From Corynebacterium propinquum DSM 44285 (GTDB taxonomy: Bacteria; Actinomycetota; Actinomycetes; Mycobacteriales; Mycobacteriaceae): a stretch of 64,000 bases of DNA. Under the pieces are notes generated by a model. That model was not told the DNA's origin, ran no database searches, and saw nothing but the letters and a program-made list of their open reading frames with translations. The stretch covers positions 1 to 64,000 of the forward strand of contig NZ_AQXC01000006.1 of the NCBI RefSeq assembly GCF_000375525.1, given 5' to 3'. A program made the position numbers and the translations under genes. Of this stretch, positions 26,486 through 34,182 are shown piece after piece (the stretch's first letter is position 1; the number at the start of each line of letters is the position of its first letter).

Positions 26486-27616
26486 ATGATCATGAGTGGG
26501 CAGAAGTTCCTGCAGGCAGTACGCCGAATTAGTCTCGTCGCGGTGTTGTCCGGGGCAGTAGTCGCCACGGCTTTTCCCGCGGCGGCATTGCCACCGGGAG
26601 GAGCATCCGCGGATACGCCGGGTACGTCGACAAGCGTGAGCCCGCGAACAGTAGAACAATGCGGCACGCTTAACTGGAACGTCGCGGGCTTTCCTGCTGG
26701 CGAAACCGTACACATCAAAATTGACGACGGCGACGGAACCGATCAAGCCACCCACGGCGCGGGAGTCGTACAGACCCAGCGCATTGGTAGCGGCGGCACA
26801 GCCTCTGGCTCGTTGCAGATTCCGTGCACCATGGCACCCGGCGGACACTGGTTGCGTTACCTAGCGACTGGTGGCGAAAACAACTTGGGATATACCGCCC
26901 GCGCCGGTTCTGATTTCACGGTGGTAGCCCGTGCTGGCGGCAACGCTGGTGCTGGTGCAGGTGGCCAACGTCCGCAAGGCCAAGCTGGTGGTGCAGGCCA
27001 GAATCAACCGGCACGCAACAACCAAGCCGGTGCGGCCCAGTCCAACCGTAACCAGCCAGCACGCAACCAGGGACAGGCTCCGGCTCGTGGGCAAGGTCAA
27101 CCGGCTGCGCGGAACCAAGGGGCAGGTGCTGCGGCACCAGCACGCTCCGGAGGTAACGCTGGTGCAGGTGGTGCTGCCGCCGGAGGTGGCGGAGCTGGAT
27201 CTACGGCTGCAGGAAGCACTGGTGCTGCTGGTAATTCCGGTGGTGGCGGTGGTGCTGGCCGTGCGGCTGGTGCTGTCGCGCCAGCTGGAACACACACTGG
27301 CGACGGGGCTGCAGCCGGTGCCGCCGGTGCAGGAGCGATCGGCATCGACGGTGCATTCTTGGCCCAAGACGCGGGTACCGGCACCGCTGGCGTCTTCGAT
27401 AAAAATGCGGATGATCCCTCGCAGCCCAGTGCTATTTCCCAGGCCGCTGCCCAGCAGGCTTCTGGTGCGCGCGCACCAGTGATCGGTTTGTTCGTCGGTG
27501 GCGCGATTTTGCTGGTGGGGCTCACTGCGATCAATGTCTGGGTGCTGCTACAACTGCGCCGTGATCGTCGGGAAGAGCAATACCAGCGCCCAACGCAGTA
27601 TTTCCACGGCGGGTAG
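26486..27616 (+). CDS. Small surface protein with one beta module, Gly/Ala/Asn/Gln linker and C-terminal anchor
   Basis: The product has 376 residues. The signal peptide includes ISLVAVLSGAVVATAFPAAA. One beta-rich module follows (CGTLNWNVAGFPAGETVHIKI to about residue 145), with two cysteines that could form a disulfide. A long low-complexity linker rich in Gly, Ala, Asn, Gln and Arg (about 150-285) leads to a transmembrane helix (VIGLFVGGAILLVGLTAINVWVL) and a basic cytoplasmic tail. A second ATG at 26492 is also possible. The gene is 65 nt after the larger surface protein and 12 nt before the permease gene, firmly inside the siderophore operon. It looks like a short-reach partner of the two large surface proteins. 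Confidence 0.75.
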   Translation: MIMSGQKFLQAVRRISLVAVLSGAVVATAFPAAALPPGGASADTPGTSTSVSPRTVEQCGTLNWNVAGFPAGETVHIKIDDGDGTDQATHGAGVVQTQRIGSGGTASGSLQIPCTMAPGGHWLRYLATGGENNLGYTARAGSDFTVVARAGGNAGAGAGGQRPQGQAGGAGQNQPARNNQAGAAQSNRNQPARNQGQAPARGQGQPAARNQGAGAAAPARSGGNAGAGGAAAGGGGAGSTAAGSTGAAGNSGGGGGAGRAAGAVAPAGTHTGDGAAAGAAGAGAIGIDGAFLAQDAGTGTAGVFDKNADDPSQPSAISQAAAQQASGARAPVIGLFVGGAILLVGLTAINVWVLLQLRRDRREEQYQRPTQYFHGG

Positions 27617-27628
27617 TGCGCATCCATA

Positions 27629-28630
27629 ATGACGAGAATCAGTTTTCTTCCAGCCACTGTGCTCGCGGTGGCTGTGTTGGGTGTGGCGATCGCAGCCTCG
27701 CTATTATTCGGCTCCAACAGTATTAGTCCTGGTCAGGTGTGGGCGTCGTTAAGCAATAACGGCGATACCGCCACGGATACCTTGGTTTTGCAGCAGCGGC
27801 TTCCGCGCACGATCGTGGTGGTGTTGGTGGGGGCCGCACTCGGTGTGGCCGGTGCGTTGATGCAGGCGTTAACGCGCAACCCACTAGCCGACCCGGGAAT
27901 CCTGGGCATTAATGCTGGGGCTTCTATCGCGGTGGTTGCCGGGGTGGCGTTTGCTGGCGTGCAAGGGATAAACAATTACATCTTCTTGGCCATCGTCGGC
28001 GCTTTGCTGGCCAGCATCATGGTCTATTTGCTCGGTGGCGCGGGTAGGCATTCGGTACCCAGCCCGGCGCGTTTGACCTTGGCGGGTGTGGCGATTTCCA
28101 TGGCAATTAGTTCTTTGGTGCAGGCCATTATTTTGTCTAACGCGAATGCGTTCAATGAGTTTCGCTATTGGGCTGCTGGCTCCGTGGAAGGACGCGGGTG
28201 GCCGGTGCTGGAGCATATCTGGGTGTTTATTGTCCTGGGCTTGGTGTGTGCTTTTGCTTCGGCACCGTCGTTGAATGCTTTGTCTTTAGGGGAAGAAATG
28301 GGCACGGCATTGGGCGTGAAAGTCTGGCGCACCCGCGTGCTGACGTTTAGCGCTATCACCATTCTGGCTGGTACTGCCACTGCTGCTGTGGGTCCGTTGA
28401 TGTTTGTCGGTTTGGCCGTTCCGTATGCTGCGCGTGGGCTATTCGGCCACGATAACCGTGCGATCCTCGCTGGATCTGTGGTCATTGGGCCGGTGTTTTT
28501 GTTGGCTGCCGACGTGTTGGCGCGGGTGGTGATAATGCCGCAGGAAGTACAAACTGGGCTGTTATCAGCGGTGCTGGGTGGGCCGATTTTCATTGCCGTG
28601 GTGCGCATGAAGAAGATTGGAGCGGTGTAG
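27629..28630 (+). CDS. fepD: Iron-siderophore ABC permease, FepD-like
   Basis: A 333-residue FecCD-family permease with about ten helices, acting in the cytoplasmic membrane as half of the siderophore import channel. Conserved features are QQRLPRTIVVVLVGAALGVAGALMQALTRNPLADPGILGINAGAS in the N-terminal part (the family signature) and AVGPLMFVGLAVPYAARGLFGHDNR near the C-terminus, the coupling loop to the ATPase. Its stop is immediately followed by the ATG of the second permease. Substrate identity as ferric catecholate is taken from the surrounding ent genes. Confidence 0.9.
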   Translation: MTRISFLPATVLAVAVLGVAIAASLLFGSNSISPGQVWASLSNNGDTATDTLVLQQRLPRTIVVVLVGAALGVAGALMQALTRNPLADPGILGINAGASIAVVAGVAFAGVQGINNYIFLAIVGALLASIMVYLLGGAGRHSVPSPARLTLAGVAISMAISSLVQAIILSNANAFNEFRYWAAGSVEGRGWPVLEHIWVFIVLGLVCAFASAPSLNALSLGEEMGTALGVKVWRTRVLTFSAITILAGTATAAVGPLMFVGLAVPYAARGLFGHDNRAILAGSVVIGPVFLLAADVLARVVIMPQEVQTGLLSAVLGGPIFIAVVRMKKIGAV

Positions 28631-29680
28631 ATGCGGCACAGAATGCATACCAGCGCGCCGAGCCGTTATGTCCACCTTGCCGGAATCCGTTTTTATCGTT
28701 CCAGCTTGTGCACTACTGCGGTACTCATCCTGGTCATTATCGCGGCATCGATCGTGGGCTTGTTGTTGGGTGATTATCCGATGACGCTGCAACAAACCGT
28801 CGCAGGCTTGTTCGGCATCGGGGATGATCCTTTGATCAGATATTTCGTGCAAGACCAGCGTTTGCCCCGCGTATTTGGCGCGCTCATGGTGGGCGCGGCA
28901 CTGGGGCTGGCCGGAAATATTTTCCAGCGCCTGTCCAATAATCCGCTGGGCAGCCCGGACATCATCGGTTTTAGCACCGGCTCAGCATCCGGGGCGCTGT
29001 TCGCGATCATTATCTTGCAGGCTGGTCCGGCGGCGATCGGGGTAGGAGCAATGTTGGGTGGCGTGGCCAGTGCGACGCTGGTTTACCTGTTGAGCATCAA
29101 AAACCGGAAGGTCAGCGGCACCCAACTAGTGCTGGTCGGAATTGGTGCCGCAGCCATCTTGCAAGCGCTCAATTCGATTCTGATTGTGCGCGCGGAGCTA
29201 GGACCGGCACAAACCGCCGCGCAGTGGCTGGCGGGATCGCTGAATGCCACCACCTGGCCAGAAATCGGTGTGCTGGTGGCGATCTTGGTGGTGGTAGTCC
29301 CGCTCGCATTGCTGCTGGCGCGTCCGTTGCAGATCATGCTCAGCGGCGATGACCTGGCTGCCGGGTTAGGCGTGCGGGTGCACCGGCGACGTCGGGAGAT
29401 GATCGCGGTAGGGGTCGTGCTGACGGCATTATCTGTCGCTATCGCCGGGCCTATCGCCTTCGTTGCGTTGGCAGCGCCGCAGTTGGCTCGGCGTTTCGAT
29501 CCCGGCATTGCCATGGTGAATTCCGGGTTGATGGGTGCGGTGTTGGTGTTGGCCAGCGACATCATCGCACAACGTTTGCTCGCTCCGGTGCAGCTTCCTG
29601 TTGGCGTGGTGACGGGCAGCCTCGGCGGGGTGTATTTGATTTGGTTATTACTGAGAAAGTGGCACACGAATGACAACTGA
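28631..29680 (+). CDS. fepG: Iron-siderophore ABC permease, FepG-like
   Basis: The second FecCD permease, 349 residues. It has RLPRVFGALMVGAALGLAGNIFQRLSNNPLGSPDIIGFSTGSASG and, near the C-terminus, AGPIAFVALAAPQLARRF, the coupling region. A short hydrophilic N-terminus precedes the first helix, as in FepG-type subunits. ATG 28631 abuts the stop of the preceding permease and the gene overlaps the ATPase start by 11 nt, showing tight translational coupling. It forms the heterodimeric channel with the FepD-like subunit. Confidence 0.9.
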   Translation: MRHRMHTSAPSRYVHLAGIRFYRSSLCTTAVLILVIIAASIVGLLLGDYPMTLQQTVAGLFGIGDDPLIRYFVQDQRLPRVFGALMVGAALGLAGNIFQRLSNNPLGSPDIIGFSTGSASGALFAIIILQAGPAAIGVGAMLGGVASATLVYLLSIKNRKVSGTQLVLVGIGAAAILQALNSILIVRAELGPAQTAAQWLAGSLNATTWPEIGVLVAILVVVVPLALLLARPLQIMLSGDDLAAGLGVRVHRRRREMIAVGVVLTALSVAIAGPIAFVALAAPQLARRFDPGIAMVNSGLMGAVLVLASDIIAQRLLAPVQLPVGVVTGSLGGVYLIWLLLRKWHTNDN

Positions 29681-30479
29681 TGTGATTCTGGCGGGAGAAA
29701 ACCTGCGGGTCGGCTACGGCGGCACCCCGATTATCGACGGCGTTGACATCGCCATCCCGCGCGGAGAGATCACGGTGATCGTTGGCCCTAATGCCTGCGG
29801 TAAATCGACGCTGCTGCGTGCGCTTTCCCGAGTTCTTCCCAGTTCCGGAGTGATTACTCTGGGCGGGAAGCCCTTAGCGGAGATGGGGGCGAAAGAAATT
29901 GCGCGCACCATGAGCATGCTTCCGCAATCGCCGGTCACCCCGGATGGCATTCGTGTCGACGAGCTCGTTGCCCGCGGGCGCTACCCCTACCAAAACGTCT
30001 TCGGTTCCTGGTCCGCCGCGGACGAAGATGCTGTTGCCACCGCTATGGAACAAGCCGGGATCAGTGAGCATGCTGCCCGGCGCGTCGATGAATTGTCTGG
30101 GGGCCAGCGCCAACGCGTATGGCTGGCCATGGTGCTGGCACAGGATACTCCGCTGGTGCTGCTGGATGAGCCCACGACGTATCTCGACATCACCCACCAG
30201 GTGGAGGTACTCAACCTCAGCCGAAAATTGCAGCACGCTGGCAAAACCGTGGTGATGGTGCTGCATGAGTTATCCATGGCGTTTCGCTATGCCACCAACT
30301 TGGTGGTGATGAAAAACGGTGCCATCCAAGCTCATGGGCCGGTGGGCGAGGTGGTGACCCCCGAGTTGATCTCTGCCGTCTACGAGCTGGAGTGCATATT
30401 GCTCGAGGACCCAGAAACTGGCCGGCCCATCGTGGTTCCGAAAGATAACCCTGCTCCGAAAGATCAAGAAGAAAGTTAG
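29670..30479 (+). CDS. fepC: Iron-siderophore ABC ATPase, FepC-like
   Basis: A 269-residue ABC ATPase that powers ferric siderophore import from the cytoplasmic side. Walker A is VGPNACGKSTLLRAL near residue 37, the signature is ELSGGQRQRVWLAMVLAQD, Walker B is LVLLDEPTTYLDITHQVEV, and the H-loop histidine is in MVLHELSMAFRYA. The sequence is of the FepC/FecE/FhuC class. It starts inside the permease gene and its stop is 2 nt before the GTG of the isochorismatase gene, so transport and biosynthesis genes belong to the same transcript. Confidence 0.93.
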   Translation: MTTDVILAGENLRVGYGGTPIIDGVDIAIPRGEITVIVGPNACGKSTLLRALSRVLPSSGVITLGGKPLAEMGAKEIARTMSMLPQSPVTPDGIRVDELVARGRYPYQNVFGSWSAADEDAVATAMEQAGISEHAARRVDELSGGQRQRVWLAMVLAQDTPLVLLDEPTTYLDITHQVEVLNLSRKLQHAGKTVVMVLHELSMAFRYATNLVVMKNGAIQAHGPVGEVVTPELISAVYELECILLEDPETGRPIVVPKDNPAPKDQEES

Positions 30480-30481
30480 TT

Positions 30482-31156
30482 GTGTCTATTCCCTCGATTT
30501 CTCCCTATTCGCTTGCCGACGCGTTGCCCACAGAGCCAACAAAGCCAACAGAGCCCACAGGCACCCCGGCGGTTCTGGATTGGCAGTTAGAACGTGACCG
30601 CGCTGCGTTGTTGGTGCACGATATGCAGCAGTATTTTCTTGCTGCTTACCAGCAGGACGCTGAACCGATCAGCACGGTGGTGCGTAATCTGCAGCAGCTG
30701 ATCGAGCAGGCTGATGCTGCTGGTGTTCCGGTGTTTTATTCCCAGCAACCTCCGGCACAGGCTGCGATTCGTCGCGGATTGTTGACTGACCGGTGGGGCC
30801 ATGGCCTGCAGACGGAAAGCCAGGCTGCCATCATTGATGCCATCGCCCCACAACCACAGCACCATGTGTTGACGAAGTGGCGGTACTCCGCTTTTGCGCG
30901 CACAGATCTCGCTGAAGCACTCCGTTATGCAGGCCGCGATCAGCTGCTGATCACCGGGGTCTATGGACATATTGGGTGTCAGGTGTCTGCAGCCGATGCC
31001 TTCATGCGTGATATTCAGCCGTTCGTGGTGGCCGATGCGATCGCGGACTTTTCTGCGGCCAAGCACGCCGGAATGCTGGAGTGGGTAGCCGCGAACTGCG
31101 GCGTTGTTGTCCGCACTGCGGATGTAGCGCAGCGATTCGTGGTGACACAGCTATGA
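30482..31156 (+). CDS. entB: Isochorismatase (EntB N-terminal type, without carrier domain)
   Basis: A 224-residue isochorismate hydrolase giving 2,3-dihydro-2,3-dihydroxybenzoate plus pyruvate. The catalytic triad is visible: Asp in ALLVHDMQQYFLAAY, Lys in LTKWRYSAFARTDL, and Cys position in GVYGHIGCQVSAADAFM. In E. coli EntB this domain is fused to an aryl carrier domain of about 75 residues. Here the protein stops after the hydrolase and the carrier is a separate gene at 33905. A PTEPTKPTEPTG low-complexity stretch lies near the N-terminus. GTG 30482 is 2 nt after fepC, and the stop overlaps entC by 4 nt (ATGA). Confidence 0.9.
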   Translation: MSIPSISPYSLADALPTEPTKPTEPTGTPAVLDWQLERDRAALLVHDMQQYFLAAYQQDAEPISTVVRNLQQLIEQADAAGVPVFYSQQPPAQAAIRRGLLTDRWGHGLQTESQAAIIDAIAPQPQHHVLTKWRYSAFARTDLAEALRYAGRDQLLITGVYGHIGCQVSAADAFMRDIQPFVVADAIADFSAAKHAGMLEWVAANCGVVVRTADVAQRFVVTQL

Positions 31157-32259
31157 GTAACGCAACCACCTCAGAATCTGCGTCGTCGTTGCCGCAGTTC
31201 GTGTTCAACCACGCTACTGCTTCGGTGACGGCTACCGGCATCGCGCGTCGTTTTGCTTCGGTTGATGCTGCGCTGGAATTCGCTCACCGCGGCGAACACG
31301 CCTTGGTGGGGGCGATGCCGTATCACCCAGGGGAGCCAGCCGCGCTGTTTATTCCCTCTCGCCTGGAACATTCCGATGCACCGTTTCTGGGCGCACAAGC
31401 GCAGAGCACTAAGCAGCTGCGCGAGGTGCGTCAGTTGCACAAGACCAGTTACCTGCCCAGCCTGGCAGAACACACCGCCCGGGTAGCGCAGATGCGTCAG
31501 CGCATTCGCGCCGGTGAGCTGGACAAGATCGTGCTGTCGCGCCGGGAGGTTTACCAGTTCGCGGGTGCGATTGATCCGTGGCAGGTCTTTGCCGAGCTCA
31601 CGCGTAATTCCACGGACTGCTATAGCCACTTCGTAGACCTGGGCGCCGGCCGGTATTTCCTGGGCAACAGTCCAGAGGTGCTGATCCGGAAAACCGGCTC
31701 TGTTATTTCTTCGTTCCCGCTGGCAGGCAGCGTGCGTCGGCAAGCAGACCCAGACAAAGATCAACAGGTAGCCCAGCAATTGGCGCAATCCAGTAAGGAC
31801 CAGCACGAACACGCGTTTGTCACAGAAGGAATCCGCGAGGTACTAGCGCCCCTGTGCACGTCGTTGACCGTGCCCGATGAGCCATCGCTGATGCAAACGT
31901 CTCATACCTGGCATCTGGGAACCCGTATTCTCGGTGAACTCCGCGACCCGCACCTTAGCGTGGTGGATCTCGCGCGCATGCTGCACCCCACGGCCGCCGT
32001 TAACGGGGCACCAGCGTCGGTAGCGCAATCCATACTGGCTGCAGACGAACCCGACCGCGGGTTATACGCCGGAACCGTGGGCTGGGCGGATGAAAACGGT
32101 GACGGGGAATGGCGGGTGGCTATCCGCAGCGCACTGCTCGACGGCGACACAGCAACCGCGTATGCCGGCGGCGGAATCGTCGCTGACTCTGATCCAGACA
32201 CCGAGCTGGAAGAAACCACATTCAAATTGGGTCCAGTGCGCGCAGCACTGGGGATTTAA
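31153..32259 (+). CDS. entC: Isochorismate synthase
   Basis: A 368-residue chorismate-utilising enzyme converting chorismate to isochorismate, the entry step to DHB. Signature parts are DKIVLSRREVYQF, the substrate and Mg site FLGNSPEVLIRK, FPLAGSVRRQADP, the region SSKDQHEHAFVTEGIREVL with metal-binding Glu, HLGTRILGEL, and LHPTAAVNGAP, then ERGLYAGTVGW-like DRGLYAGTVGW. The ISC/DHB context separates it from MenF or salicylate synthase. ATG 31153 overlaps the isochorismatase stop. EntE follows after 15 nt with a GGAGAAAG ribosome site. Confidence 0.92.
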   Translation: MSNATTSESASSLPQFVFNHATASVTATGIARRFASVDAALEFAHRGEHALVGAMPYHPGEPAALFIPSRLEHSDAPFLGAQAQSTKQLREVRQLHKTSYLPSLAEHTARVAQMRQRIRAGELDKIVLSRREVYQFAGAIDPWQVFAELTRNSTDCYSHFVDLGAGRYFLGNSPEVLIRKTGSVISSFPLAGSVRRQADPDKDQQVAQQLAQSSKDQHEHAFVTEGIREVLAPLCTSLTVPDEPSLMQTSHTWHLGTRILGELRDPHLSVVDLARMLHPTAAVNGAPASVAQSILAADEPDRGLYAGTVGWADENGDGEWRVAIRSALLDGDTATAYAGGGIVADSDPDTELEETTFKLGPVRAALGI

Positions 32260-32274
32260 GGAGAAAGACACCAC

Positions 32275-33867
32275 ATGGAGCACGATCCGCTGTATCCTGC
32301 CGACGTCGTCGACGCTTATCGACAGGCAGGATTATGGACAGACGATACGTTCGCGCACTTTTTCCACGATGCTGCGCGGCGCTACCCGCAACGCGAGGCA
32401 ATCTGCGGGCCTGATCTGCACGGCAATTGGGCGTCGCTAAGCTACCAAGAACTCGCCACAGCCATCGACGCCACCGCGGCAGCATTAACCGAGCGGGGAA
32501 TTCGCGGTACTGACTACGTCGTGATCCAGCTGCCGAATATCGTCGACTACGTCGTTTATGTGGCAGCGGTATTCCGCGTGGGAGCAGTGCCAGTATTTAG
32601 CCTGAACTCACACGGTTTAGCGGAGATCACTCACTTCATTCGCACGACTTCCGCTGCTGGGTATATCGGATCCACCCGCGCCGGGGCAGATGCTGCGGTG
32701 CTGCAGGAGACCTTCCCGGGTCTGCTCATGATCACTGAGCCCGCACCGCGGCATGCGCAAGCCTCGGATGCTCAGGCTTCGACTGCACAGGTATTTCACC
32801 CCGCTGCGCCCAGCGCACTTGATCTAGCATTTTTGCAGGTATCAGGCGGTACCACTGGAACCCCGAAGCTGATTCCACGCACCCATGCGGATTACCTGTA
32901 TTCCGTGCGCGAATCCGCGAAGATCTGCCAATTATCGCCGCAGACCCGCTTCCTGGTGGCTTTGCCCGCCTCACACAATTTCACGATGTCCTCGCCAGGC
33001 ATTTTAGGAGTGCTGTATGCAGGCGGAACCGTCGTCATGTGCGATGAACCAGCGCCGTCGGCAATGATGGCGATGATAGCTCAGCATCAGGTAACCATGA
33101 CCGCGTTGGTCCCGCCGCTGGCTTTGATGTGGGCGCGGCTGCAGCCGATGCTGCGCTGCGATCTAGCAAGCCTGCAGTTACTGCAGGTCGGCGGGGCGAA
33201 ATTGACTCCGGAGGCGGCGCAGCGGGTAAGTCAGGCCATCGGCTGTCAATTGCAGCAGGTGTTTGGAATGGCGGAAGGGTTGGTGAATTACACGCGTTTG
33301 CACGATAGCCACGACCTGGTCATCAATACCCAGGGGCGGCCGATGTCGCCTGCCGATGAAATCATCATCGTGGATGACAACGGCAAAGAAGTACCGCTGG
33401 GGGAAAGCGGGCGGTTGTTGACCCGTGGTCCGTACACCATCCGGCGATATTTTAATCACGCGGATCCGGGGGCTTTTACTGAAGACGGATTTTATTGCAC
33501 GGGCGATATCGTCCGTCAGTTGCCCACCGGGCATTTGGTGATTGAAGGTCGGGAGAAAGATCAAATCAACCGCGGTGGGGAGAAAATTTCTGCGGAAGAA
33601 ATTGAAAATCACCTACTTGCCCATCCGGGAATCAACGATGCAGCCGTGGTCTCTGTGCCAGATGACTACCTGGGCGAACGCTGCGGTGCATTCATTCTGA
33701 CCGAACAGCTGACAGAACCCGAAATCCGCGAGCATCTGCGGAAACGCGGCGTGGCGGAATACAAAATTCCGGATGTCTTCCGCATTGCAGCGAACTTCCC
33801 ATTTACCGGCGTCGGCAAGATCAGCCGGAAAGATCTGCGGCGCCAACTCCAGCACCAATTCGTCTAA
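32275..33867 (+). CDS. entE: 2,3-dihydroxybenzoate-AMP ligase
   Basis: A 530-residue stand-alone adenylation enzyme that activates DHB and loads it on the aryl carrier protein. Core motifs are LQVSGGTTGTPKLIPRTHADY (A3), ASHNFTMSSPG (aryl-acid pocket region with the Asn typical of DHB enzymes), FGMAEGLVNYT (A5), YCTGDIVRQ (A7), GREKDQINRGGEKIS (A8) and, near the C-terminus, GVGKISRKDLR with the catalytic lysine (A10). One CGTCGGCAAG copy encodes the VGK of that A10 motif. ATG 32275 has a good GGAG site. The sequence is closer to EntE/DhbE than to salicylate ligases, by my reading of the pocket. Confidence 0.93.
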   Translation: MEHDPLYPADVVDAYRQAGLWTDDTFAHFFHDAARRYPQREAICGPDLHGNWASLSYQELATAIDATAAALTERGIRGTDYVVIQLPNIVDYVVYVAAVFRVGAVPVFSLNSHGLAEITHFIRTTSAAGYIGSTRAGADAAVLQETFPGLLMITEPAPRHAQASDAQASTAQVFHPAAPSALDLAFLQVSGGTTGTPKLIPRTHADYLYSVRESAKICQLSPQTRFLVALPASHNFTMSSPGILGVLYAGGTVVMCDEPAPSAMMAMIAQHQVTMTALVPPLALMWARLQPMLRCDLASLQLLQVGGAKLTPEAAQRVSQAIGCQLQQVFGMAEGLVNYTRLHDSHDLVINTQGRPMSPADEIIIVDDNGKEVPLGESGRLLTRGPYTIRRYFNHADPGAFTEDGFYCTGDIVRQLPTGHLVIEGREKDQINRGGEKISAEEIENHLLAHPGINDAAVVSVPDDYLGERCGAFILTEQLTEPEIREHLRKRGVAEYKIPDVFRIAANFPFTGVGKISRKDLRRQLQHQFV

Positions 33868-33904
33868 ACACTATTTTTCTAACCTTAAGGAAGTAAGCCA
33901 AACC

Positions 33905-34174
33905 ATGTCTGAACCTTTTTCTGAACCGACCGGCCAACCGACTGAGCAACCCACGATGACGCTTTCCCAATTGCGCGCCGATATCGCCGCGATTTTAGAT
34001 TGCGACCCCGATGCGCTTTCCGACGACGTCCCGCTGACCGACCAGGGGATGGATTCCATTCGTTTAGTCACCCTGGCGGAAAACTGGCGATTGGCGGGCT
34101 ACAACGTGCAATTCCACGTACTTTTTGAGCAGCCGTATCTGCGCCAGTGGTTAGCAACTTTTGCAGAAAACTAA
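33905..34174 (+). CDS. Stand-alone aryl carrier protein
   Basis: An 89-residue carrier protein. The phosphopantetheine serine is in LTDQGMDSIRLVTLAE near residue 54, the form typical of aryl carrier domains (DxGMDSIR). After a Pro/Thr/Glu-rich start (about 17 residues), the four-helix region TLSQLRADIAAILDCDP to YLRQWLATF follows. It replaces the C-terminal domain of E. coli EntB and would accept DHB from EntE and present it to the condensation domain of EntF. It starts 37 nt after entE, with AAGGAAG upstream, and ends 8 nt before entF. Confidence 0.88.
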   Translation: MSEPFSEPTGQPTEQPTMTLSQLRADIAAILDCDPDALSDDVPLTDQGMDSIRLVTLAENWRLAGYNVQFHVLFEQPYLRQWLATFAEN

Positions 34175-34182
34175 GGATTGTG

